Made by a program: the position numbers and the translations under genes. A stretch of DNA of 39,555 bases from AA29 sp041481445 (GTDB taxonomy: Bacteria > Acidobacteriota > Vicinamibacteria > Fen-336): assembly GCA_041481445.1 (NCBI GenBank), contig JBGPBV010000056.1, positions 1 to 39,555 on the forward strand, written 5' to 3'. Shown piece after piece: positions 22,071 to 31,549 of this stretch; position 1 is the first letter of the stretch; every line of letters starts with the position of its first letter. Below the pieces are notes generated by a model, which had not been told where the DNA came from, did no database searches, and saw only the letters and a list, made by a program, of their open reading frames with translations.

Positions 22071-24494
22071 CTATTCCCGCAGGGCGACCTGGGGGTCCAC
22101 GCGGCTGGCCCGGAGGGCCGGCCCCAGGCAGGCCGCCGTCGCGACGAGCAGGAGGAGCAGGCAGACGGCGGCCAGGGTGAGGGGATCGCCGGGCCGGACG
22201 CCGTAGAGCAGGCCGCTCAGCGAGCGGGTCGCGGCCAGCGCGCCCAGCGTGCCCGCGGCCAGGCCGGTCAGGACGGGGCGCAGTCCGCCGCCCAGCACCA
22301 GGGCGACCACGTCGTGGCCGCGCGCGCCCAGCGCCATGCGCAGGCCCATCTCGCGGCGCCGCTGCAGGACGGTGTAGGAGACGACGGCGTAGATGCCGCC
22401 CGCCCCCAGCAGCACGGCCAGCAGCGAGAAGCCGCCGAGGAGGAGGGCGCCCAGGCGCGGGCGCCAGTTGAGGTCAGCCAGGTGCCGGTCGAGGGTCTCG
22501 ACCGCGTAGACGTTCGTGGAGGCGGAGAGGGACCAGGCCGTCCGCTCCGCATCGTGCGCGGGCGCGGCGGCGTCCCTTCCCGGCACCCGCATCACGACGC
22601 TCATCACCGGCAGGGCACTCTGGGTGTAGGGCGTGTAGAACATCGGCAGCGGCGTGGGGTCGGTCCCGTCCGTCATGACGTCGCCGACCACGCCCACCAC
22701 CTCCATGGGCCGGGCCTGGGGGCCGTGTACGGCGAACGTGCGTCCGAGCGGATCGACGTCGGCGAAATGGCGGCGGACCATGGCCTGGCTGATCACCACG
22801 ACGCGGCGTCCGTCCGCGAGGTCGTCGCGGGTGATGCCACGGCCGGCCAGCACGGGGATGCCCATGGTCTCGAAATAGTCCGGCATCGCCACGCGCGCGA
22901 CCGCGCTGGGGGCGGCGGCATCGTCGGGCACGCCGGGGAAGGACAGGCGGACCCGGCCGAAGATCCCGCCCGCCACGGTCGGCGGCTCGAAGCTGACCGC
23001 GCTCGCGGAGGCGATGCCGGGCAGCGCGGCCAGCCGGCGCTGCAGCTCCTCGAAGTGGGCGATGCGGGAGGCGGGGGAGGCGAAGTCCTCTCCCCGCAGG
23101 GACGTGCGGAGCTTGAGCACGTGGGCGGCATCGAAGCCGGGATCGACCCGATGCAGGCCGACGAACGTCTGGAGCATCAGGGCGGCGCCGGAGGCGACCA
23201 CCACGGCGAGGGCGACCTCCGCCGCCACCAGCCCGTGCCGCCAGTGGCCGGAGGATCCCAGCGAGCCGCGGCCGCCCTCGCGCAGGGCCTCGACGAGCTC
23301 GAGGCGCCCGGCCTGACGGACGGGCAGGACTCCGAAGAGCAGGCCCGAGACCGCCGAGAGGAGGAACGTGAACGCGAGCACAGGGCCGTCCACGGCCACG
23401 CGATCGAGGAACGGGACGCCGGCCTGGGCGGGGATGAGGCGCGCCAGCGGCGCCGCGCCGAAGCGGGCCAGCACCGCGCCCAGGGCGCCGCCCATGAGGG
23501 CCAGCAGGAGGCTCTCCGTGAGCAACTGAAAGGCGATCCGCCCGCGGCTGGCGCCCAGCGCGGTGCGCAGCGCGACCTCGCGCGCGCGCTCGCTGGCCCG
23601 GGCCAGGGTCAGGTGAGCCACGTTCGCGCAGGCGATGAGGAGGACGAGGCCGACTCCGGCCATCAGGATCGCGCCCGTCCGGCTGAAGGTGCCGACCGCG
23701 TGCTCGCGCAGGGGCACGAGCGACGCGCTCCACCGGTCGTCGCTGGCCGGGTACTCGCGGCCCAGCGCCGCGGTCACGTTCGCCATCTGGGCCTGCGCCT
23801 CGGCCAGGGTGCGCCCGGGAGCGAGCCTCCCGTACACCAGGACGTCACGCGTCGAGCGGTCCGGCCGCTGCTCGGCCAGGGGTGCGGGCACCCAGAGCCC
23901 GGGCTGCACGGCGAAGATGTGGGCGCTGTAGAAGGACGGGCCCATGACGCCCACGACGGTGTGGGCGCGCCCGTCGAGGAGCACCGGCCGTCCGACGATG
24001 GCGGGATCGCCGCCGAACGCCGACTGCCAGAGCGAATAGGAGAGGATCGTCACGTCCTCGCCCCCCGGCGCGTCCTCTCCCTGGACGAACCCGCGGCCGA
24101 GCGCGGGACGGACGCCGAGGACGTCGAAGTAGTTGGCGGTGACGGCGTGCACGAGCGGCACCAGCGGAGTCTCCACGCTCGTGATCCGGCGGCTCTCGTT
24201 GCGGAGCGCGGCCAGGCCCGTGAACACGTCCGCCCGCTCGCGCCAGTCGAGGAAATCTCCGGGGGTGGTGGCCAGCCGCGCCCCCTGTCCGCGCGCGTGG
24301 CCGTCCGCGAACACGACGACGAGGGAGTCGACGTCGCCGTAGGGCAGCGAGCGCAGCAGGATCGCGTCCACGACGCTGAAGATCGCGGTGTTGGCGCCGA
24401 TGCCGGCCGCCAGGATCAGCACGGCCATCGCCGTGAAGCCCGGCCGAAGGCGCAGGGACCTGAGCGCGAAGCGGACGTCCGAGAGTGGCGTCAT
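22071..24494 (-). CDS. ADOP-type FtsX/MacB permease
   Basis: 807 residues from ATG 24494. This is the duplicated orphan permease design: an N-terminal ADRF-like start (DVRFALRSLRLRPGFTAMAV) with the signature ILAAGIGANTAIFSVVDAIL, a MacB-type periplasmic domain (TANYFDVLGVRPALGRGF, then VTILSYSLWQSAFGGDP), and an FtsX domain with NVAHLTLARASERAREVALR and TALGASRGRI. A second copy follows: a periplasmic domain with DYFETMGIPVLAGRGI and a final FtsX domain with RRREMGLRMALGARGHDVVA. It ends SRVDPQVALRE, a hallmark. Such permeases are expanded in Acidobacteriota and lack neighbouring ATPase genes, as here. The substrate is unknown. No PadR regulator gene is beside it. Confidence 0.92.
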   Translation of the reverse strand: MTPLSDVRFALRSLRLRPGFTAMAVLILAAGIGANTAIFSVVDAILLRSLPYGDVDSLVVVFADGHARGQGARLATTPGDFLDWRERADVFTGLAALRNESRRITSVETPLVPLVHAVTANYFDVLGVRPALGRGFVQGEDAPGGEDVTILSYSLWQSAFGGDPAIVGRPVLLDGRAHTVVGVMGPSFYSAHIFAVQPGLWVPAPLAEQRPDRSTRDVLVYGRLAPGRTLAEAQAQMANVTAALGREYPASDDRWSASLVPLREHAVGTFSRTGAILMAGVGLVLLIACANVAHLTLARASERAREVALRTALGASRGRIAFQLLTESLLLALMGGALGAVLARFGAAPLARLIPAQAGVPFLDRVAVDGPVLAFTFLLSAVSGLLFGVLPVRQAGRLELVEALREGGRGSLGSSGHWRHGLVAAEVALAVVVASGAALMLQTFVGLHRVDPGFDAAHVLKLRTSLRGEDFASPASRIAHFEELQRRLAALPGIASASAVSFEPPTVAGGIFGRVRLSFPGVPDDAAAPSAVARVAMPDYFETMGIPVLAGRGITRDDLADGRRVVVISQAMVRRHFADVDPLGRTFAVHGPQARPMEVVGVVGDVMTDGTDPTPLPMFYTPYTQSALPVMSVVMRVPGRDAAAPAHDAERTAWSLSASTNVYAVETLDRHLADLNWRPRLGALLLGGFSLLAVLLGAGGIYAVVSYTVLQRRREMGLRMALGARGHDVVALVLGGGLRPVLTGLAAGTLGALAATRSLSGLLYGVRPGDPLTLAAVCLLLLLVATAACLGPALRASRVDPQVALRE

Positions 24495-24535
24495 GGTGCG
24501 GCGGGGGAGTGCAATTCGGATTCCTCCCACATCCG

Positions 24536-24559
24536 CACGCGAAGTGCGTGAGAGGTCAA
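24536..24559 (-). promoter_or_regulatory. Weak promoter-like element with inverted repeat upstream of the ADOP gene
   Basis: On the minus strand TTGACC (24559-24554, 5 of 6 -35 matches) is followed by the inverted repeat CACGC / GCGTG (24536-24540 and 24546-24550, 5-base loop). No convincing -10 hexamer follows at 16-18 bases. It lies 42-65 bases upstream of the permease start. The rest of the 195-base gap up to the glycosyltransferase start shows nothing I can defend. Confidence 0.25.
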
Positions 24560-24689
24560 GGGCTTCCGCCGGCCGGACTGCGACCGGCGTGGCCGCGGGA
24601 TGTCCGCGGACGGACGGCCGTGTCCGCTTGTGGGACGAAGGAACCACGGGGCTCATGGACACGCGGCCGATACTCTTCTTGGGCGCACC

Positions 24690-26597
24690 ATGGAGCACGA
24701 GCGCGCATCGGCCGACCGAGCGGCGGCGTGGGAGGCCGCTCTCGTCCTCCTGCTGATGGCCGTTCTGGCCGCGGGATCGGCGTGGCGCGAATCCATGACG
24801 GTGGACGAGCCGGCGCACCTGGGAGCGGGGGTCAGCTACCTCCAGAGGCTCGACATGCGCATGAACGTCGAGCATCCGCCGCTGGGAAAGCTCCTCGCCG
24901 CCCTTCCCCTCGTGCTGCGCGGCGTCCACGCCGACTACGACAGCGTCTCCTGGACGTTCGCCGATGGTCCAGTCCCGGCGTTCCTGGCGCAATGGCCGTT
25001 CGGGCACTGGATGATCACGCGCTGGAACGACCCGACCACGACGCTGGCGTGGGGTCGCCTGCCCATGCTGCTGCTCACGCTCGGGCTCGGGACTCTCCTG
25101 TACGTGTACGGCTGCCGGCTGGGGGGAAGCCTGGGCGGGCTCCTCTGCGTCTGCGCGTTCGCCAGCATGCCGGTGTTCCTCGCCTTCGGGCCGCTGGTCC
25201 TCACGGACATCCCGGTCACGTTCTTCACGGTCCTGGCGATGTGGACGTTTGCGACGATGTGGGAAGCGGACGGACGGGGCAGGACGATTCCGCAGTTCGC
25301 CGCCGCCCTGGCCGGCGCGCTGCTCTCGAAGTTCTCGGCCGGGATCCTGCTGTTCGCGTTCGTGGCATTCCAGTCGAGCCTGCGGTGGCGGCCACCGGCC
25401 GTCGCCCCGGCCGGCAAGGAAGAGGCCAGGGCGTGGCGCCGCCGCGGCGGACGTCACACCCTCGAGGGGTTGGTGTGGGCCGCCGTGATCGTCTATGGCG
25501 TCTACTTCCTCTTCACGCTGGGACAGCCCACGACGTCCCTGCAGCGGCTGGGACAGGGCCCGGCCTCGCTGGTGTTGCGGCGGCTGCTGATGCCGGTCTG
25601 GACGTTCGTGCTGGGACTGGGCCTCTTTACCGCGATGGCGGCGGTGAGGCCGACGTTCATCCTGGGGCACGCCTACTCCCACGGCATGCCGTTCTATTTC
25701 CCGGTGCTGTTCCTGCTGAAGACGCCGGCAGCGTCGCTGGCCCTGTTCATGCTCGCGGCCGCCGTCGCGCTCGTGGCCAGGCGAGAGCTGCCTCCAGGAA
25801 CGCCGGTGGTCCCCCGCGGCCTGGACCTGCACTGGCGGGCGGCGTGGGTCTTCCTGGCCGTCTTCGTCGCATTCTGCCTGCTCAGCCAGGTCGACATCAG
25901 CATTCGCCACTTCTCGATCCCGATCGCCCTGATGATCCTCCTGCTGGCGCCACTGCCGCGCACGCTCGCGAGGCTCGCCGAGGGCGGCTGGCGCCTGGCG
26001 CGCCCGCTGGGCGGGGTGGCGGCCGCGCTCGTGATCCTCTCCCTGGCGACGGCGGTCCAGGCCTATCCCTACTACATCCCGTTCCTCAACTCGCTGAGCC
26101 TGGGCCGCGAGGGATTCCGGCTGGTGAACGGCTCGAACCTGGACTGGAGCCAGGCCTTCCCCGACGTGCGGCGTTTTGCGGAAGAACGGGACCTCGAGAG
26201 CGTGCCCCTCTGCGAGAACGGCTTCACGGAGCCGACGGTGTACGTGCCTCGGGCGCGGTATTGGAGCTGTCAGGAGCCCTCCGCCGGCGACGGCGGCCGG
26301 TGGGCGGTGGTGTCGGCGGCCATGATCCTGGACGGCCACAACTGCTCGTGGCTGCTCCAGTACCCTCACGAGCCGCTGGCCGGAGGCAGCATGTACGCGT
26401 TTCGCCTCCCGGACGTCATTCCGCCACCGGGAGCGCCGGGGGGCCCGCCGCGGCCGGACCAGTTCTGGAACTGGGCCGGCATGGCGGGATCGACGGATTT
26501 CCGGGCCGCCGTGTTCCGATGCGTGCGGGATCCACGAGAGCTGAGGTCGGTCATGGAGCAAATGGCGGGCGAGTACGCGGCGAGGCGAAGGAAGTGA
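24690..26597 (+). CDS. GT-C fold membrane glycosyltransferase (GT39/GT83-like)
   Basis: 635 residues with about 10-12 membrane helices. The first periplasmic loop has MTVDEPAHLGAGVSYL followed by MNVEHPPLGKLLAALP, the acidic Asp-Glu plus EHPPL signature of ArnT/PMT-type GT-C enzymes that use polyprenyl-phosphate sugars. The soluble tail contains PYYIPFLNSLSLGREGFRLV and NGSNLDWSQAFPDVRRFAEE, which I know from a group of uncharacterised acidobacterial GT39-like proteins. The ATG at 24690 is preferred to upstream in-frame GTG/ATG codons because the hydrophobic N-terminus begins there. The stop overlaps the GH9 gene start (GTGA). Acceptor and sugar are unknown. Confidence 0.85.
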   Translation: MEHERASADRAAAWEAALVLLLMAVLAAGSAWRESMTVDEPAHLGAGVSYLQRLDMRMNVEHPPLGKLLAALPLVLRGVHADYDSVSWTFADGPVPAFLAQWPFGHWMITRWNDPTTTLAWGRLPMLLLTLGLGTLLYVYGCRLGGSLGGLLCVCAFASMPVFLAFGPLVLTDIPVTFFTVLAMWTFATMWEADGRGRTIPQFAAALAGALLSKFSAGILLFAFVAFQSSLRWRPPAVAPAGKEEARAWRRRGGRHTLEGLVWAAVIVYGVYFLFTLGQPTTSLQRLGQGPASLVLRRLLMPVWTFVLGLGLFTAMAAVRPTFILGHAYSHGMPFYFPVLFLLKTPAASLALFMLAAAVALVARRELPPGTPVVPRGLDLHWRAAWVFLAVFVAFCLLSQVDISIRHFSIPIALMILLLAPLPRTLARLAEGGWRLARPLGGVAAALVILSLATAVQAYPYYIPFLNSLSLGREGFRLVNGSNLDWSQAFPDVRRFAEERDLESVPLCENGFTEPTVYVPRARYWSCQEPSAGDGGRWAVVSAAMILDGHNCSWLLQYPHEPLAGGSMYAFRLPDVIPPPGAPGGPPRPDQFWNWAGMAGSTDFRAAVFRCVRDPRELRSVMEQMAGEYAARRRK

Positions 26598-28396
26598 CGC
26601 GGCCGTGGCTCTTGTCGATCGCGCTCCTCCTGGCCGGTTTCCCGGCAAGGGCGGCGTCGGCCGCCGACGACGGGAGCCAGATGGCCTCGCGCTTCCGGAT
26701 CGACTACCTCGGCTACTTCAGGAGGGCCGACAAGATCGCGCTCTTCCTCGCGGAGGCCGGCAGGTCGAAGCGATGGAAGCTCGTCGACCCCGCCGGCAAG
26801 GCGCTGGCCGCGGGCGTGTCCCGCGACTACGTCAAGGACGACTTCGCCTCCGGAGACAGCTTCTTCCGGATCGACTTCTCGAGCTTCACGGGCGCGGGCC
26901 GTGGCCTGCGCCTGCGCGTCGACGGCCTCCTCTCCGAGCCCTTCGACGTCACCACCGGCAGCCCCTACGGCGCTCTCGCCCGCGAGAGCTTCGACTACTT
27001 CAAGGACCACCGCACGCCCGAGACGACCTTCGACCAGTTCGTGCGCGACTGGGCCGCGGGGAGCATCCGGGGCGTGTTCTGGAACGACGCCGGCGACAAG
27101 GGCTTCTATACGACCCCGGTGGCGGAGGCGGCCTGGCTCCTCATGAACCTGTACGAGCGGCACCCGGAGTCCAATACGACGTTCGGCAACGGGGTGAGCG
27201 TCTACGACGAGCTGCGCGTGGGGACCGACCTCGTGCACAAGGTCATCCTGCCCGGGCAGAAGCTCGCGATCCCGAAGCTGCACACGAACGTTCCGGAGTG
27301 GGGACCGTGCGCTCCGCACAAGGGCGGTGCCTCGTGCGTCTCCATGCCGGAGACGAAGTCGACCTACGCGGTCGCGCGCACGCTGGCGCAACTGGCCCGG
27401 CTGCACCGGGAGGAGAAGCGTCCGGAGGAGGCGCGGAAGGACTTCGAAGCGGCTCGCGCCGCGCTCGACGACGCCCGCCGGGAGCCCTTCGTCTGCCGCG
27501 GCTTCGAGGACTTCGGGGGCGAGGGCGGCATCTATCCCGACAACGACACCTACAGCCTCTGGCGCGAGCCCAAGAAGAACCGCGAGCCCTGCCACCCGGG
27601 CCGCGACAACGTGGAGGACGACGCCTACGCGGCCCTGGTCGAGGTCTTCCTCACCGCGCGTGCGCTGGGCGATCCCTCCGCGGCCGCCCTCGGCCGGGAG
27701 GTGGCTGCCCATCCGCGGTTCGGGGAGATCTCGGAGTTCTGGTGGGCGGCGGTGGCCGCCACCGCGAACGTGTCCCTCCTGACCCTGCGGCCGGAGGGGA
27801 TCGACCTCGCGCCCATCCGCCGGAACCTGTTCGCGTACGTCGAGGACTGCATCAAGCAGATGGGCGTCGGGTATCCGGGGGTCACCAAGGACGTGCGCTC
27901 CCATCGCTGGAACAGCGGCGACAAGGACGACGTGGACAACAACTGGCGCTGGGGCTCGAACCGCCTGATCCTCGACGACGCCGTCCTCATGGCGGTGGCG
28001 GCGGAAGAGAAGCGCGCCACCGGCGACGGCGCCGCCGCCGCCCGCTACGCGCGGTACGCGCTGCGCGTGATGGACTACCTGCTCGGCACCAACGGCATGG
28101 CCCTCTCCATGGTCACGGGGTTCGGCGAGAACGCGGCGGAGCGCCTGTACGACTGCTGCGTGCCGAACACGGAGCCGGGGAAGATGGCGCTGGGGCCGAA
28201 CAACTGGACGAGCGCGGACGACCCGGCCATGCCGCCCTTCGGCTCGCTCCCGGGCATGAAGATGATGCCGAAGACCGGGACGGGCTGGGCCGCGCGCGAG
28301 GTGGACATCGACGCCAACGCGCCCCTGGCCTGGATGGCCTGGTGGGCGGAGCACGAGGCGGAGGGCCTGCTCGCGCTCGGCCGCCCCGGGCGGTAG
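26594..28396 (+). CDS. Secreted glycoside hydrolase family 9 (cellulase/glucomannanase-type)
   Basis: 600 residues from GTG 26594, overlapping the glycosyltransferase stop. Residues 1-24 form a signal peptide (LLSIALLLAGFPARAASA). About residues 32-120 are a CelD_N-type Ig-like domain (RIDYLGYFRRADKIALFLAE). The (alpha/alpha)6 catalytic domain follows: FWNDAGDKGFY contains the DAGD motif with Asp165 and Asp168, the family base/nucleophile-water pair. MDYLLGTNGMALSMVTGFGE is the conserved LLG-x-N block. REVDIDANAPLAWM supplies Glu569, the expected proton donor. GH9 enzymes cleave beta-1,4-glucan and some glucomannan or xyloglucan by inversion. The setting beside a mannosyl-glucose phosphorylase favours a glucan/glucomannan substrate. 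It is convergent with the GH-A gene, 9 bases away. Confidence 0.88.
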   Translation: MTRPWLLSIALLLAGFPARAASAADDGSQMASRFRIDYLGYFRRADKIALFLAEAGRSKRWKLVDPAGKALAAGVSRDYVKDDFASGDSFFRIDFSSFTGAGRGLRLRVDGLLSEPFDVTTGSPYGALARESFDYFKDHRTPETTFDQFVRDWAAGSIRGVFWNDAGDKGFYTTPVAEAAWLLMNLYERHPESNTTFGNGVSVYDELRVGTDLVHKVILPGQKLAIPKLHTNVPEWGPCAPHKGGASCVSMPETKSTYAVARTLAQLARLHREEKRPEEARKDFEAARAALDDARREPFVCRGFEDFGGEGGIYPDNDTYSLWREPKKNREPCHPGRDNVEDDAYAALVEVFLTARALGDPSAAALGREVAAHPRFGEISEFWWAAVAATANVSLLTLRPEGIDLAPIRRNLFAYVEDCIKQMGVGYPGVTKDVRSHRWNSGDKDDVDNNWRWGSNRLILDDAVLMAVAAEEKRATGDGAAAARYARYALRVMDYLLGTNGMALSMVTGFGENAAERLYDCCVPNTEPGKMALGPNNWTSADDPAMPPFGSLPGMKMMPKTGTGWAAREVDIDANAPLAWMAWWAEHEAEGLLALGRPGR

Positions 28397-28405
28397 CGCC
28401 GAGGG

Positions 28406-31400
28406 CTAAGGGGCGGGGACGGGCACGGGGTCATAGCGGGCCAGGACCTCGCCGCCCCGACCGACGAGCCGCACCGCCGCCCGCCCCGGATCCAGGCTCA
28501 CGCGCAGCTCCTTGCCGCTCGCCCGATCCCGGAAGGCGACGTCGCGGGGAACCGAGGACTCGGAGGTGAGCACGTACAGGGTCGCGTTCTCGAGCACGGT
28601 CGGGCAGACCAGGATGCCGGGATCGTCGAGCCGGGTCTCGTAGACGGGCGTGACCCTGGCCTCGCCCAGCGCCCAGCGGTAGACGCGGCCCAGCAGCTCG
28701 AGGTCGTCCGAGAGCTCGAGGGGCAGCGAGAAGAAGAGGATCTGCCCCTGGCCCACGGCGCGGCGGGCGAACGTGGCTCCGGACTCGAGGCGCGCCTGCT
28801 CGAGGAACGTGGTCTTGTTCCCGGAGAAGGTGACCCAGCCTTCGCCCCCCGGCCAGCGCACGAGGTTCGCCCGCGTGGACAGCACGGCGGGCTCGTAGGC
28901 GAGTCCGGCCCGGACGTGGCGGTCCGTCGGACGGAAGTGCTCGTCGAGATCGAACCGCCCGGTGATCAGCACGGAGGCTCCGGCGCGCGCCTTGTCCAGG
29001 AGCGCGCCCCACGCCTTCTCGCTGAGCACCCAGGGTGAGGGGACGAGGATGAGCTTCGGATCTCCGAGCAGGTCGATCTGGTACTCGCCCACCGTGTAGG
29101 CGGAGGCGCGGGCCTGGTGGTAGAGCGCGCGGACCGCTCGCTGCTGCGCCTCCAGGGCGTAGTCGTTGAACACCGAGAGCTGCAGCGACTGGGGGAGCAC
29201 GATCGCGACCTCGCCCGGGCGGGCGTCGCCGAGGTGGGGCGCCGCCGCCTTGGCGAACGCGCCGAGCCGGCCGAGGGCCTCGACCCAGAGGGTGGCCGAG
29301 CCGTCCTGCCGGCCGAAGCGGAAGGGATCGGTCCGCGACCAGATCCAGACCGCGCTGCCGCCGTTGCCGGCGGCCAGGCCCAGCGCGAGCTTGCGCTCGA
29401 CCAGCCCCAGGCCCTTCACCTCGTCCCAGCGTGACTCGCCGCCGATCGCCACCGAGGGCTGCGGCCCCGTCTCACCCACCAGGTTCGGCAGGCCCGGTCG
29501 CTTGGCGGCCACGGCGTCCCAGAGGAGCGCATCGTCGTGCCACCAGTTGTGGAGCGAAGTGAAGTCCACGCCGGAGCCGCCGTAGAAGTGGTTGAGGATC
29601 CGGTTGGTGACGCCGCCCTCGTCCTGGCCCACGCCCACGAGCTGCCGGCTGCCCGTGGCGCGGATGGTGCTCACCATCTCGCCCGCCCACCGGGAGAACA
29701 TGTCCTGCGCGAAGAGGTTGTAGTCCAGGGCGCGCACCTGACGCGGGTTGCCGTTGCGGGTGAGGACGAGGTCCACGGGTTCCGGCAGCGGGATCCCGCC
29801 GAAGTCCGGAATGTCGGACGCGATGGCGCCCCAGGCCTCGGCGAGCGCGCCCACCGTGCCGTAGCGCTTGCCCAGCCACTCGCTCCAGGCCACGACCTCG
29901 GTGGGATCGTTGCTCGGCTGGTTGCCGCGGAAGATGGCGCGCGGGTTCGAGAAGCTCGGCTCGTTGATGAGGTCCCAGCTCAGGAACGGGACGTCCTTGA
30001 AGCGCCCGGCGATCGAGCGCAGGAACGTGGCCTCGGCCTCCACCGCCACGGGATCGACGTAGGGGTTGCGGCCGGGGCCCAGGACCGGGCTGCTTCCGCG
30101 CAGGATCGTCTGCGGCTCGAAGACGAAGACCGTGAACTGGACGTGCAGGCCGTGCTTCCCCGCGGTCAGGAGCATGGCCTCGATGTTGCGCAGCACGGAC
30201 TCGCGGGCGGCGCCGGTGGCGCTGTCGATCATGCGCAGCCGGTCGTGCCAGATCCCGGTGCGGACGAAAGTGAGGTCCCTCCCCGCCATCTCGGCGAAGT
30301 CGCGGTCCCACTCGAGGGCGTTCGCGTTCTCCGGGAAGAACGGCCAGACGGTGTCGTTCACCCACATGTTGACGCCGACGGGGAGGAACGGCTTTCCGTC
30401 CTTGCGCAGGTAGGTGGTCCCCGCGCTCAAGGCCGGTCCGCTGGCGAGCAGCCCCTCGTCCCGCCGCCAGAACCCGGTCTCGTGGACGTCCACGACGCCG
30501 CCCGTGCGCTCGAGGATGGCGCGCACCTCGTAGAGTCCCGGGGTGGCGGCGGCGGGGAAGGTGAGGTTCTCCGCGAGCTGATCGTCCGGGCAGGGGACGA
30601 TCCGGGTCGCGAGGACACGTCCGTCCTGCCGCAGCTCGACCCGGACCTGCCGGGAGCCCCGCAAGGCGGCAGCCGGCGAGCGCCGGTCGTGGACGTGCAG
30701 CACGGCCTCGGCCGTCTCGCCCTCGTGCACGGACGCGCGCGGGACCTCCACCCAGACCAGGGCCGGCCCGAGCGCCGCGTGCCGGGCCGCCTCCTGGATG
30801 AGGGACCGGCCGGCGGGGGAGTCCCAGTAGCCGGGCTCCGGCTCGAAGCCGAGCATCACCAGGCGGCCGTACCCGAGGGGCTGCCGCCCGCGCGGCGCCA
30901 GCGCGAAATCGAGGCGCGTGACGGGGGCCGCGATGCGCCGGCCCTTCTCGTCGAGGAAGAACCCGAGCCCGCGCCAGCTGCCCTCCGGGGCCGCGTAGTT
31001 CGCGACGAACTGGGTGTTGACGGCGAAGACCCGGCGGGCACGGACCTCTTCCGTGCGGAAGGGGTAGACGCCGTCCCACGCGAACCGCGACGTCCGGCGC
31101 CACGGCACCTCGGTGGCGTGGACGGCGGCCAGGAGACGCCAGTACGTGTTCTGGGGGAGGCCGGCCCGGAACCGCCGGGGCTCACGTTCGCTCGAAGGCT
31201 CCAAGAACACCGGGACCCAGAGCGGCCGCCCGCCGATGTTCAAGAGGTTGCCCCCGGCCTCGAGATAGGCCCGGATCGCCGGCCAGGCGTCCGCCGGGAA
31301 CGCGGAGCCGTAGGGCAGGACGAGGAGGTCGGCGCCCCGCAGGACCTCTCCCTTCTCGAGCTCGTCGAGTCCCACGAAAGCCGGTTGAAGCGGCTCCAGG

Positions 31401-31549
31401 GACCGGGCGAGGGTCTGGCGGGAGCAGGCCTCGCTCTCCACGGTCGGGAAGCCGGGCTCCTGGAAGACGACCACCGTGGCCTGCGCGGCCGTGGAGCAGG
31501 CCAGGGCGAAGGCGACGCCGGCCAGCGTGCGACTCCAGCTCGGGCTCAC
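28406..31549 (-). CDS. Secreted multidomain clan GH-A glycoside hydrolase (GH5/GH42-like)
   Basis: 1047 residues from GTG 31549 (GAGG site, GTGA overlap with the epimerase stop). Signal peptide at about 1-24 (ending STAAQA). About residues 25-250 look like a class I GATase/ThuA-like Rossmann domain (GADLLVLPYGSAFPADAWPA, then YLEAGGNLLNIGGRPLW). An Ig-like part follows. About residues 430-800 are a TIM barrel with SWDLINEPSFSNP (acid/base Glu530 in the NEP motif) and NLVGETGPQPS (nucleophile candidate Glu693). About residues 800-960 again look GATase-like (IDLLGDPKLILVPSPWVLSE), as in the trimerisation domain of GH42 enzymes. The NEP motif argues for GH5-like chemistry and the domain layout for GH42-like. 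Beta-mannosidase, mannanase or galactosidase are all possible. Confidence 0.75.
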   Translation of the reverse strand: MSPSWSRTLAGVAFALACSTAAQATVVVFQEPGFPTVESEACSRQTLARSLEPLQPAFVGLDELEKGEVLRGADLLVLPYGSAFPADAWPAIRAYLEAGGNLLNIGGRPLWVPVFLEPSSEREPRRFRAGLPQNTYWRLLAAVHATEVPWRRTSRFAWDGVYPFRTEEVRARRVFAVNTQFVANYAAPEGSWRGLGFFLDEKGRRIAAPVTRLDFALAPRGRQPLGYGRLVMLGFEPEPGYWDSPAGRSLIQEAARHAALGPALVWVEVPRASVHEGETAEAVLHVHDRRSPAAALRGSRQVRVELRQDGRVLATRIVPCPDDQLAENLTFPAAATPGLYEVRAILERTGGVVDVHETGFWRRDEGLLASGPALSAGTTYLRKDGKPFLPVGVNMWVNDTVWPFFPENANALEWDRDFAEMAGRDLTFVRTGIWHDRLRMIDSATGAARESVLRNIEAMLLTAGKHGLHVQFTVFVFEPQTILRGSSPVLGPGRNPYVDPVAVEAEATFLRSIAGRFKDVPFLSWDLINEPSFSNPRAIFRGNQPSNDPTEVVAWSEWLGKRYGTVGALAEAWGAIASDIPDFGGIPLPEPVDLVLTRNGNPRQVRALDYNLFAQDMFSRWAGEMVSTIRATGSRQLVGVGQDEGGVTNRILNHFYGGSGVDFTSLHNWWHDDALLWDAVAAKRPGLPNLVGETGPQPSVAIGGESRWDEVKGLGLVERKLALGLAAGNGGSAVWIWSRTDPFRFGRQDGSATLWVEALGRLGAFAKAAAPHLGDARPGEVAIVLPQSLQLSVFNDYALEAQQRAVRALYHQARASAYTVGEYQIDLLGDPKLILVPSPWVLSEKAWGALLDKARAGASVLITGRFDLDEHFRPTDRHVRAGLAYEPAVLSTRANLVRWPGGEGWVTFSGNKTTFLEQARLESGATFARRAVGQGQILFFSLPLELSDDLELLGRVYRWALGEARVTPVYETRLDDPGILVCPTVLENATLYVLTSESSVPRDVAFRDRASGKELRVSLDPGRAAVRLVGRGGEVLARYDPVPVPAP

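Noticed and set aside
24494..26648. N-terminal extension of the ADOP permease reading frame
   Set aside because: The upstream part is a shadow of the glycosyltransferase gene. ADOP proteins start just before the RFALR-type segment, as at 24494.
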